From contig JAJYLU010000072.1 of NCBI GenBank assembly GCA_021787505.1, positions 1 through 7,503 on the forward strand: a stretch of 7,503 nucleotides of DNA, in the 5' to 3' direction. The notes under the pieces are model-generated. The model searched no databases, was not told the origin of the DNA, and saw nothing but the letters and a program-made list of their open reading frames with translations. Source of the stretch: Nitrospirota bacterium (GTDB lineage: Bacteria > Nitrospirota > Thermodesulfovibrionia > Thermodesulfovibrionales > UBA6898). Below, piece by piece: positions 1 to 6,866 of the stretch (the stretch's first letter is position 1; the number at the start of each line of letters is the position of its first letter). The translations under genes were made by a program, and so were the position numbers.

Positions 1-72
1 AAGAACGACGGCAATAAGCTTCTGAGGGAGTTCGTGTACTCCGCGATCAAGAGGATCGAGTATGGACAGTAG
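1..72 (+). CDS. 3' end of an unidentified protein (partial)
   Basis: An open frame enters from the left edge and ends at the TAG at 70-72, giving 23 residues that finish in ...SAIKRIEYGQ. The stop lies inside the start of the next gene, so the two overlap by 11 bases (62-72), the usual sign of translational coupling in one operon. The visible tail is charged and looks helical (LLREFVYSAIKRIE). This would suit the last helix of a helical-repeat protein such as a HEAT-repeat protein, but that is a guess from a very short stretch. The function cannot be assigned. It is called a gene because of the open frame, the tight overlap and the shared direction. Confidence 0.55.
   Translation, partial: KNDGNKLLREFVYSAIKRIEYGQ
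50..54 (+). promoter_or_regulatory. Shine-Dalgarno site of the HD-GYP gene
   Basis: AGAGG lies 7 bases before the ATG at 62. It supports that ATG as the start and sits within the coding end of the preceding partial gene, consistent with coupled translation. Confidence 0.6.
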
Positions 73-1465
73 GGAAGACATCGAGCGGTTCAGGATCGGT
101 AAAGATCTGGTCAACCAGCTTTCCGTAGTGCTTCGCACATCCCATATACATGACCCCAACAATATAGCGGTGGTATCCGTCATCGACAAGCTTGTCCCCA
201 TGGTCAACCTGCTTGTTGAGGACGAACGCGTGGTTTCCCTTGAACTGAGAGGCGAGTTTTTTTACATCAACGATTACCGCATACGCTATTCTCTGGAGTA
301 CTTGCTTAACTTCGATTTCCTGATACGGGAATTCAAGAAGAGGGAACTCGGCAGCATCACTTTCAAAGATAAGATTGCGGCCGAGCAGATAAAGGTTTTT
401 GTACGGGCATTTATCGCCTCGCCTTTTTCCGAGACGCCCTACGAAGTAATCGAAGAGAAGATGGCAAATGTAAATAATGTCTCCGTCGGGAAGTTGAGGA
501 AGATTGTAGAGGAGGATGCGCTCGAACCGCGCAAGATGGTGAAGAAGACCTATTTCAATGCGGTGTCATTTACGCGCGGGGTCATCAACAAGATCAAGGG
601 CGGAGAAAAGGTAAACATCAAGAAAGCCAAGAGGGTCATAGAGACCATGGTTGACCATATTCTTGAGGAAGAGCAGCTCCTCCTCGGCATGACGGCTATA
701 AAGGATTATGACGAATATACATACCATCACTCGGTTAATGTCAGCATCCTGTCGATTGCGCTGGGACAGCGGCTGGGGTTAAACCGCAAGACGCTTACGG
801 ATCTCGGCATGGTGGCGCTCTTTCACGATATAGGGAAGATGGATATACCGTATGAAGTGCTCAACAAGCCGTCCAATTTCACGGACGAGGAATGGAAGAT
901 CATACGGAAACATCCGGTCTGGGGCGTCAAGGCATTGCTGAAACTGAAGAAACTCGATCCGCTTACGACGAAGTCGGCCATTGTTTCTTTCGAACACCAT
1001 ATGAATTTCGACCTGTCGGGGTATCCGAGGGCCAGCAAGAGATTCGATCTCGATTTTTTCAGCAAAATAGTATGCCTCGCCGACCAGTATGACGCGATGA
1101 CCTCATCCAGAGTATATTCGAGAATCCCTATGGCCCCGGATAAGGCGCTGAGTATCATGATGGAGCGGTCGGGCAGCCAGCTGGACCCGCTCCTTTTCAA
1201 ATTTTTCATCAACATGGTCGGTGTCTTTCCTATCGGGACAGTGGTGATGCTCAACACAAAGGAACTGGGGCTTGTATGCGAAAGCAATCAGTTATTCCCT
1301 GCCCGGCCGCGCGTGATGATCATTATCGACGCAAAAGGAAGCAGGGTGAAGGGTCATATCGTGGATCTGACGGAAAAGAACGCTCAAGATGCCTTTGTTC
1401 GGTCTATCACCAGGACGATGGACCCCAACAAATACAAGATCAACCTCGCAGAATACCTTTTATAA
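62..1465 (+). CDS. HD-GYP domain protein, probable c-di-GMP phosphodiesterase
   Basis: This 467-residue protein is probably cytoplasmic: no signal peptide or membrane segment is visible. The HD-GYP domain covers about residues 205-385 and carries the family's metal-binding and active-site pattern: H223 in HHSVNV, H255-D256 with K259 in FHDIGK, H284-P285, H312-H313, the GYP triplet 320-322, and D341/D344 in DQYDAMTS. HD-GYP enzymes of this pattern hydrolyse c-di-GMP to pGpG or GMP. The GYP loop reads HHMNFDLSGYP rather than the common HHExxDGxGYP, so activity is likely but not certain. Residues 1-200 form a separate domain without a motif I can name, likely sensory or for partner binding. Residues about 386-467 are a beta-rich tail often seen behind this domain. 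It overlaps the preceding gene and converges on the mglA-like gene 29 bases away. An AGAGG site supports the start. Confidence 0.9.
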   Translation: MDSREDIERFRIGKDLVNQLSVVLRTSHIHDPNNIAVVSVIDKLVPMVNLLVEDERVVSLELRGEFFYINDYRIRYSLEYLLNFDFLIREFKKRELGSITFKDKIAAEQIKVFVRAFIASPFSETPYEVIEEKMANVNNVSVGKLRKIVEEDALEPRKMVKKTYFNAVSFTRGVINKIKGGEKVNIKKAKRVIETMVDHILEEEQLLLGMTAIKDYDEYTYHHSVNVSILSIALGQRLGLNRKTLTDLGMVALFHDIGKMDIPYEVLNKPSNFTDEEWKIIRKHPVWGVKALLKLKKLDPLTTKSAIVSFEHHMNFDLSGYPRASKRFDLDFFSKIVCLADQYDAMTSSRVYSRIPMAPDKALSIMMERSGSQLDPLLFKFFINMVGVFPIGTVVMLNTKELGLVCESNQLFPARPRVMIIIDAKGSRVKGHIVDLTEKNAQDAFVRSITRTMDPNKYKINLAEYLL

Positions 1466-1469
1466 GGAA

Positions 1470-1519
1470 GACGCCCTTGTCTCTCAGGTTGGCGTCAGAA
1501 CCTGAACCAGCTTTTTTTT
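1470..1519 (+). terminator. Possible intrinsic terminator at the convergent gene ends
   Basis: Just after the HD-GYP stop there are two perfect inverted repeats: GACGCC (1470-1475) with GGCGTC (1491-1496), and TCAGGTT (1484-1490) with AACCTGA (1499-1505). A run of eight T follows at 1512-1519. Either hairpin plus the T run could end plus-strand transcription, although the T run starts 6 bases after the second stem instead of directly after it. The first inverted repeat could also serve the opposite strand, where it overlaps the stop codon of the mglA-like gene, but no strong T run follows there. The two stems interlock, so they cannot both form as simple nested hairpins. Confidence 0.4.
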
Positions 1520-2718
1520 GTCTGTAGTCGCTGAAAAAGCCCCAAAATTTCCCTAAGGATACGGTTCGTCTCCTCCTGTTCCTTCCTCGTTTCTTTCAGA
1601 TCCTTCATCTCCTTGGTGAGGACATAGACCGAATTCTTAAGATCCGTCAGCAGGCCGTTGATGCTTGAAATTTCATCGATAATGCGGTCAATCTTGTCGG
1701 GCGGAATTGCCGGAACCTCCGAGAGCCGTTGCGTGGAGGGCCTTTCCTCAGCGGCTTCAGAGGTCGGACCCGGGACATCTCTTTCCGTCGGCAAGACAAT
1801 TTTCTCCTCCGGCTCCTCTTTTTTCGACCGGGTTTCAGCCGAAGGGGCCGGGGGCTGTTCACCAGGCGGCACAATCTTTTCCTCCGCTTCCTGTGCTTCA
1901 TAGGCGGGTTCGATCGCGCGAGGGGTTTCAACAGCCGGCAGGGCATTCCGTCTCGTTTCCTCCTCCGGCCACAGCGCCCGAACGTCCCCTGCAGGGGGAA
2001 CGGCCGACGTTATTGGCGCGGCAGCCGCAACAGGGGGCCCGGGAGCGACTTCTTCAAATGAAGATTCCTTATTCCCGGCAGGCGGCTGCGGACTCACGGC
2101 CTCTTTCTCTTTTGAAGGCTGGATTTCGATCTGGTGCTTCCTGGATATATGTTTGAGAAGCAGTCTAGTAATAAGCCGGAATGAATCCTCCACCCCGGCC
2201 CCACTGATCGCCGAGGATTCCACGAAGTGATACTGATTGCGGTTCAGATCGGCGTCGAGTTCTTCTACCGAGGCGATATTCCCGAGGTCCCTTTTATTAT
2301 ACTGGAGCACGATCGGCACTTCATCAGGATTGATGTTATTCGACAGAAGATTTTCCCGCATATTCTCGAAACTTTCAATGTTCTGCTCCCTCATGTCACG
2401 CTGGGAGTCTGCCACGAACACGACCGCATCAGCTCCTTTGAGCACGACCTTTCTGGTCGCATTATACCTGACCTGGCCGGGCACCGTGTAAAGCTGGAAC
2501 CGTATAGAAAAATCCCGGATCTTCCCGAGTTCAACCGGCAGAAAGTCAAAGAACAAGGTCCTGTCGGCCTCCGTAGACAAGGAGAGCAGTCTGCCCTTAT
2601 TTTCCGGATTCAAAATCGAATGCAGGTACTGCAGGTTTGTCGTCTTGCCGCTCAGGCCGGGCCCGTAATAGACGATCTTCAAAGTGATCTCTTTTGTCGC
2701 GTAGTTAAAGAGTGCCAT
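1495..2718 (-). CDS. MglA-like small GTPase with long C-terminal linker and coiled coil
   Basis: This 407-residue protein starts with a complete Ras-like GTPase of the MglA family (about residues 1-195). The motifs are P-loop GPGLSGKT at 19-26, R53 and T54 in the switch 1 region, YTVPGQ at 77-82 with catalytic Q82, and NKRD at 141-144. Length and residue numbers agree with Myxococcus xanthus MglA, which sets cell polarity for gliding and type IV pili. MglA there ends near residue 195; here about 212 residues follow. Residues 196-341 are rich in Pro, Glu and Ala and probably disordered, and residues 342-398 form a regular coiled coil (hydrophobic positions 346, 350, 353, 357, 360, 364, 367, 371, 374). 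The tail ends in WFRF. It is the last gene of the secA operon, 7 bases after the cyclase gene. No roadblock partner (MglB) is in view. GTPase assignment is firm; the cellular role is inferred. Confidence 0.92.
   Translation of the reverse strand: MALFNYATKEITLKIVYYGPGLSGKTTNLQYLHSILNPENKGRLLSLSTEADRTLFFDFLPVELGKIRDFSIRFQLYTVPGQVRYNATRKVVLKGADAVVFVADSQRDMREQNIESFENMRENLLSNNINPDEVPIVLQYNKRDLGNIASVEELDADLNRNQYHFVESSAISGAGVEDSFRLITRLLLKHISRKHQIEIQPSKEKEAVSPQPPAGNKESSFEEVAPGPPVAAAAPITSAVPPAGDVRALWPEEETRRNALPAVETPRAIEPAYEAQEAEEKIVPPGEQPPAPSAETRSKKEEPEEKIVLPTERDVPGPTSEAAEERPSTQRLSEVPAIPPDKIDRIIDEISSINGLLTDLKNSVYVLTKEMKDLKETRKEQEETNRILREILGLFQRLQTKKSWFRF
1796..1893 (-). repeat. Imperfect short repeat in the linker of the MglA-like protein
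   Basis: The segment EEKIVPP (residues 279-285) recurs as EEKIVLP (304-310), 25 residues later. In the DNA the units at 1796-1818 and 1871-1893 match at 18 of 23 bases and lie exactly 75 bases apart. This suggests a local in-frame duplication within a fast-evolving linker. Confidence 0.45.
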
Positions 2719-2722
2719 AGGT

Positions 2723-2727
2723 CCTCT
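2723..2727 (-). promoter_or_regulatory. Shine-Dalgarno site of the mglA-like gene
   Basis: On the minus strand AGAGG lies 4 bases before the ATG and overlaps the TAG stop of the cyclase gene (2726-2728). Ribosomes finishing the cyclase would therefore end on this site, which points to coupled translation. Confidence 0.6.
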
Positions 2728-4126
2728 ATACTATAGCATAAACTCCGTTTCGTGTCTGGTACTTGACGCGGTACATCGCCTCGTCCGCTATCCTCAGCAA
2801 ATCCTCCTTCGAGCGGGCGCTCTCAGGGTACGATGCGACCCCGAAACTTGCCGTCAAACGGAGCGAGTATCCGTCTTTCTTCAGAAAAACGTTCTGTTCG
2901 ATCCCTTTGCGTATCCTCTCGGCGATTTGCACTGCCGAAGCAGGCACGGTCTGAGGCAGCACGATCACAAATTCGTCTCCGCCGTAACGGGCGACGATAT
3001 CGATTGCCCGTAGGCTTTTGATCAGGAGCTGGCCCATCTCGACGAGAAGCTTGCTGCCCACCAGATGCCCGTAATTATCGTTGATCACCTTGAAATGATC
3101 GATATCCATAAAAATGAGCGACAGGGAGCTCTTGTGCCGGTTCGACCTCGTAATCTCGAGCTCGAGGGTACGGTTCAGGTATCTGGTATTAAATAATTTA
3201 GTGAGGTCATCGGTGATGGACAGCTCAGCCATCTTCTGATAGAGGGCCGCCCTCTCTATCGCAAGGGCAGCGCGGTCGACCAGTCTCATAATGAGATCCA
3301 GATCCTCCCTCGAAAAAGGGTCATCAGCAGTCTTGCTCACGACTTCCAGGACCCCTAGTATGTTTCCCTTACTCCTGATCGGAACGCACATGAGCGATTT
3401 GGTCTTGTCGCCCGCCTCCTTGTCTAGCTTGGACCAGAACCTTTTATCGATCGAGACATCGGGCACGACAACCGGTATCCCTTCCTGCGCCACCCAGCCC
3501 GCAATGCCTTCGCCCATCTTGAGCCTGATCTTTCTCATCTTTCTCTTGTCTTCTTTTTTGCCGGTCATCTTCTCGAACACGAGTTCGCCGGTACCCTCAT
3601 CAAGAAGAAGAATCGACCATGTGTCCGCTTTGATGAGCTTCCTGGATTTCTTCATGATGGTGGTCAGGATATCGTTCAGTTCAAGCGTCGACGTGAGGGT
3701 CTTGCTTACCTCGTCGAAAAAATCGAGTTCCCTCGTGAGCGTTGCGAGGCGGTTCTTGAGTGCAGAATTCTCTTCAAGTATTTCCTTTTCCCTCAGTGCC
3801 TTTTTGAAGAGGTATTCGAGCTCTCTCGACGAAGGCTCAGCAACGAAGTAGGTCAGGGGATATTTCATCCACGGTCCGAACCCTGTAAACAGGCGAGAAT
3901 CCGAAAAAACGACTTTGGGCGTGTCCTTAAACGAGAGCTGGAAGTCCCTGAAAGACGGTTCTGCGCTTTGATTCTTGTCGATCAGGATGAGCTGCGGCTC
4001 AGTTCCCGGACGATAATGGATATTGTCGATAGTTTTAAAGGGGACAACATCTCCGCCCTTTGCCGCAAGGGCGATCTCTTTTTTTTTCAGTATGGGAGCC
4101 CGGCCTATCGAGAATATCCTACTCAT
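2726..4126 (-). CDS. Diguanylate cyclase: pseudo-receiver, GAF and GGDEF domains
   Basis: This 466-residue protein is probably soluble and predicted to make c-di-GMP from two GTP. Residues 1-112 have the alternating strand-helix order of a receiver domain, but the acidic pair normally at the end of strand 1 is absent (RIFSIGRA) and the strand 5 Lys of the usual KP is Glu (FVAEP). Only D50, at the phosphorylation position, remains, so it looks like a pseudo-receiver. A helical linker (about 101-146) leads to a GAF domain (about 148-293), a typical ligand sensor. The GGDEF domain (303-466) has metal-binding D341 in MDIDHFK, the intact active site GGDEF at 382-386 and the product-inhibition site R373xxD376 exactly five residues before it, so an active, feedback-inhibited enzyme is expected. 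The start overlaps the secA end by 8 bases (ATGAGTAG), with only a weak GGGG site before it, so translation is probably coupled to secA. Confidence 0.92.
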   Translation of the reverse strand: MSRIFSIGRAPILKKKEIALAAKGGDVVPFKTIDNIHYRPGTEPQLILIDKNQSAEPSFRDFQLSFKDTPKVVFSDSRLFTGFGPWMKYPLTYFVAEPSSRELEYLFKKALREKEILEENSALKNRLATLTRELDFFDEVSKTLTSTLELNDILTTIMKKSRKLIKADTWSILLLDEGTGELVFEKMTGKKEDKRKMRKIRLKMGEGIAGWVAQEGIPVVVPDVSIDKRFWSKLDKEAGDKTKSLMCVPIRSKGNILGVLEVVSKTADDPFSREDLDLIMRLVDRAALAIERAALYQKMAELSITDDLTKLFNTRYLNRTLELEITRSNRHKSSLSLIFMDIDHFKVINDNYGHLVGSKLLVEMGQLLIKSLRAIDIVARYGGDEFVIVLPQTVPASAVQIAERIRKGIEQNVFLKKDGYSLRLTASFGVASYPESARSKEDLLRIADEAMYRVKYQTRNGVYAIV

Positions 4127-6737
4127 TCGCCCCGCAGCATTTTTTGTATTTCTTTCCGCTGCCGCAAGGACAGGGCTCGTTTCGCCCTGTTTTTTTCCCT
4201 TTCGTGACCGTCTGAGAAGTGCCGCCTTCTCCCCTGTTGTAATTCAGATTGACCCTTCGCTGCTGTGACCTCACTACCGATTCCTGATTTCTCTGTATCT
4301 GTATCTTGAAGAGCCTCGATACGATTTCCGTCGACATCCTCCCCGACAGCTCGGAAAACATCTCAAATGCCTCTTTCTTGTATTCCACGAGGGGATCCCT
4401 CTGCGCATACCCGCGCAGGCCGATTCCTTCCTTCAGATGGTCCATCGCCAGCAGATGGTCTTTCCACTGGGAATCCACGACCTGAAGTACTATCATTTTT
4501 TCGAGGTATCGCATCATCTCGTTCCCGACCTCAGCCTCTTTCTTTGCGTAAGACCCTTTGATATCTTCCGATAATTTCTCGCTGAGCGCCGAAATCTCTT
4601 CGGGAGTATTGTCGAGGGACACGGCAAAAATTCCATAGGCCGAGTCTTTCAGCCCCTTTACGTCCCACTCTGAAAATCTCGTGTCTACGGGGCAGTATAT
4701 GGAAAGGAGTTCATCGATGTTGTCATCGATCATCGAGAGGATTTTACTCTTGAGGCCTTCACCCCCCTGAAGCACTTCTTTTCTGAAGGCGTATATCTCC
4801 GTCCTCTGTTTGTTCATCACATCGTCGTATTCGAGGAGGTGTTTCCTGATATCGAAGTTCTGCGATTCGACCCTCTTTTGGGCGTTCTCGATCGCCTTCG
4901 ATACCATTCTGTTTTCTATGGGGACATCTTCATCCATGCCGAGTCTGCCCATAAGGCCTGAGATCTTGTCGGAACCGAATATCCTCATCAGGTCATCCTC
5001 AAGGGAGAGATAGAAACGGGTCGAGCCGGGGTCTCCCTGCCTTCCGGAACGTCCCCTGAGTTGGTTATCAATCCTCCGGGCCTCGTGACGCTCAGTTCCC
5101 AGGATATGTAAGCCTCCGGCTGCGAGGACCTTTTCCTTATCCGCCGCGCACTTTTTTTCTGCTTCCTGCAACGCCTTTATCCACTCTTCCTCGGAGTGCT
5201 CCGGCTTATCCTGCAGCATCTCGCGAGCCAATCCCGCAGTGTTTCCGCCAAGGATAATATCGGTGCCTCTGCCGGCCATATTCGTGGCGATCGTGACCGC
5301 GCTGCTTCTGCCTGCCTGGACAATGATCTCGGCCTCCTTCTCGTGATACTTTGCGTTGAGGACCGAATGTTTGATGCCTTTTTTCTTCAGCAGGCTGCTC
5401 AGCAGTTCGGACTTTTCTATCGAAATGGTACCTACGAGAACCGGTTGTCCTTTTTTGTTAAGTTCCTCTATCTCCCGGATGACCGAGTTAAATTTTCCCT
5501 TCTCCGTCTTATAGATCACGTCCGGGTGGTCGGCCCTTACCATCGGTCTGTTCGTAGGAATCACCAATACGTCAAGGTTATAGATCTTCGCGAACTCTTC
5601 GGCCTCGGTCTCGGCGGTGCCCGTCATGCCCGCAAGTTTGTTGTACATGCGGAAATAATTCTGGAAGGTAATTGTTGCGAGGGTCTGGTTCTCGCTCGCG
5701 ATCTTCACCCCTTCCTTGGCTTCCACCGCCTGGTGGAGACCGTCTGACCATCGCCTCCCCGGCATAAGCCTTCCGGTGAACTCGTCGACAATTATGACCT
5801 CTCCGTCCTTGACAACGTAATCGACATCCCTTTTGAAAAGGGTGTGCGCTTTCAATGCCTGCAGAACGTGATGGACGAGTTCGATATTGGCAGGGTCGTA
5901 GAGGTTGCCGGCCCCGATAAGCTTTTCCGTCTTGATGTTCCCTTCTTCAGTCAGTATCGCGGCCCTCGCCTTTTCATCGACGGTGTAGTCGATTTCCTTC
6001 TGCAATTTAGGGATTATCTTATCGATCTTGTAATATTTGTCCGTGGATTCTTCGGAAGGGCCCGATATGATCAACGGCGTCCGGGCTTCATCGATCAGTA
6101 TGCTGTCGACTTCATCCACGATAGCGTAATTCAGCTCCCTCTGGACATACTGGGAGAGATCATATTTCATATTGTCCCTGAGGTAGTCGAACCCGAATTC
6201 GTTGTTCGTTCCATATGTGATGTCGGAGTTGTATGCCGCCTGTCTTTCCTCGTCCGTAAGACCGTGCACGATGACCCCAACGCTGAGGCCGAGGAACTGG
6301 TACAACGGCCCCATCCACTGCGCGTCTCTTTTTGCAAGATAATCGTTCACCGTTACGACATGCACACCCCGGCCCTCCAGGGCGTTCAGGTAGACGGGGA
6401 GGGTGGCCACAAGTGTTTTTCCTTCGCCGGTCTTCATTTCCGCGATCTTGCCCTCGTGCAGGACCATTCCTCCGATCATCTGTACGTCGAAATGCCGCAT
6501 TTTAAGAACGCGCTTCGATGCCTCGCGTACAACCGCGAACGACTCCGGAAGCAGATCATCCAGGGTGTCTCCATTCTTGAGTCGATTGCGGAACTCCGCG
6601 CTTTTCTCTTTCAGTTGATTGTCTGAAAGTGCCGAGATTTCAGGTTCCAGCGAGTTGATCTTCTCCGCGACGGGAAGTAGCCTGTTGACCTCTCGCTCGT
6701 TCTTTGTGCCTATGATTTTTTTCAATATTCCGAACAT
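4119..6737 (-). CDS. secA: Preprotein translocase ATPase subunit SecA
   Basis: SecA is the ATP-driven motor that pushes unfolded secretory proteins through the SecYEG channel at the inner membrane. The protein is complete at 872 residues, close to the 901 of E. coli. It shows Walker A MKTGEGKT (101-108), Walker B with DEVD (208-211), the [13 protein letters not shown] stretch (214-226), the [14 protein letters not shown] segment (369-382), the second nucleotide-binding domain ending in [13 protein letters not shown] (559-571), and the helical scaffold segment with [12 protein letters not shown] (755-766) and LRGYAQRDP (774-782). The C-terminal tail carries a zinc-binding CxC-x8-CC motif (C856, C858, C867, C868), which in E. 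coli SecA contacts SecB and the membrane. It is the first gene of the minus-strand operon. No clear Shine-Dalgarno site precedes the ATG at 6737; the sequence just before it is ATTAAAAG. The N-terminal [10 protein letters not shown] fits the family start well. Confidence 0.98.
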   Translation of the reverse strand: MFGILKKIIGTKNEREVNRLLPVAEKINSLEPEISALSDNQLKEKSAEFRNRLKNGDTLDDLLPESFAVVREASKRVLKMRHFDVQMIGGMVLHEGKIAEMKTGEGKTLVATLPVYLNALEGRGVHVVTVNDYLAKRDAQWMGPLYQFLGLSVGVIVHGLTDEERQAAYNSDITYGTNNEFGFDYLRDNMKYDLSQYVQRELNYAIVDEVDSILIDEARTPLIISGPSEESTDKYYKIDKIIPKLQKEIDYTVDEKARAAILTEEGNIKTEKLIGAGNLYDPANIELVHHVLQALKAHTLFKRDVDYVVKDGEVIIVDEFTGRLMPGRRWSDGLHQAVEAKEGVKIASENQTLATITFQNYFRMYNKLAGMTGTAETEAEEFAKIYNLDVLVIPTNRPMVRADHPDVIYKTEKGKFNSVIREIEELNKKGQPVLVGTISIEKSELLSSLLKKKGIKHSVLNAKYHEKEAEIIVQAGRSSAVTIATNMAGRGTDIILGGNTAGLAREMLQDKPEHSEEEWIKALQEAEKKCAADKEKVLAAGGLHILGTERHEARRIDNQLRGRSGRQGDPGSTRFYLSLEDDLMRIFGSDKISGLMGRLGMDEDVPIENRMVSKAIENAQKRVESQNFDIRKHLLEYDDVMNKQRTEIYAFRKEVLQGGEGLKSKILSMIDDNIDELLSIYCPVDTRFSEWDVKGLKDSAYGIFAVSLDNTPEEISALSEKLSEDIKGSYAKKEAEVGNEMMRYLEKMIVLQVVDSQWKDHLLAMDHLKEGIGLRGYAQRDPLVEYKKEAFEMFSELSGRMSTEIVSRLFKIQIQRNQESVVRSQQRRVNLNYNRGEGGTSQTVTKGKKTGRNEPCPCGSGKKYKKCCGANE

Positions 6738-6743
6738 CTTTTA

Positions 6744-6772
6744 ATAATAACCGAACCATAGCAAGAATGCAA
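6744..6772 (-). promoter_or_regulatory. Possible sigma70-type promoter of secA
   Basis: On the minus strand TTGCAT (6772-6767) is followed after 17 bases by TATTAT (6749-6744), a 5-of-6 match to the -10 consensus; the -35 box is poor (3 of 6). The -10 box ends only 6 bases before the secA ATG, so transcription would begin at or beside the start codon. This fits the missing Shine-Dalgarno site, but the match is weak. Confidence 0.3.
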
Positions 6773-6830
6773 GAAATGCCAGTATATCAACGCGTTAGAC
6801 GAGATACTTCCATCCATTGGGATCTGGAAA

Positions 6831-6860
6831 TTGAAGAAACCCGTGCCGGCGTGTTACATT
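6831..6860 (+). promoter_or_regulatory. Possible sigma70-type promoter of miaB
   Basis: TTGAAG (6831-6836) is followed after 18 bases by TACATT (6855-6860); each box matches its consensus at 4 of 6 positions. The -10 box ends 6 bases before the ATG at 6867, the same distance as on the secA side. The match is weak and may be chance. Confidence 0.2.
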
Positions 6861-6866
6861 TTCAAG

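Larger units (their letters stand above)
6738..6866. other. Divergent intergenic region between secA and miaB
   Basis: This 129-base spacer separates the start codons of secA (minus) and miaB (plus) and must hold the promoters of both unless one lies farther away. It contains an imperfect inverted repeat at 6808-6829 and weak promoter-like boxes near each start codon. Neither start codon has a good Shine-Dalgarno match. I see no small gene or RNA gene that I could support. Confidence 0.6.

Noticed and set aside
823..1287. Minus-strand open frame of 154 codons opposite the HD-GYP domain
   Set aside because: Antisense to the catalytic motifs of the HD-GYP gene; no motif of its own.
1647..2156. 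Several open frames on both strands across the linker of the MglA-like protein
   Set aside because: Arg/Pro/Ser-rich translations of a biased, repetitive stretch. The chosen minus frame is continuous with the GTPase domain and ends in a regular coiled coil, so it is the real one.
3291..3851. Plus-strand open frame of 186 codons opposite the GAF part of the cyclase
   Set aside because: Its Ser/Leu-rich translation is the expected antisense shadow of Lys/Glu-rich coding sequence, and the cyclase frame is strongly supported by motifs.
4119..4126. The 8-base overlap of secA and the cyclase as a possible frameshift or fusion
   Set aside because: Both proteins are complete, with the SecA zinc tail intact and a normal cyclase start; ATGAGTAG is an ordinary coupled stop/start.
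5196..5747. Plus-strand open frame of 183 codons inside secA
   Set aside because: Also antisense to conserved SecA motifs, with no family resemblance.
5844..6626. Plus-strand open frame of 260 codons inside secA
   Set aside because: It lies wholly antisense to well-conserved SecA sequence, has no recognisable motif and no clear ribosome site. It is a by-product of SecA codon use.
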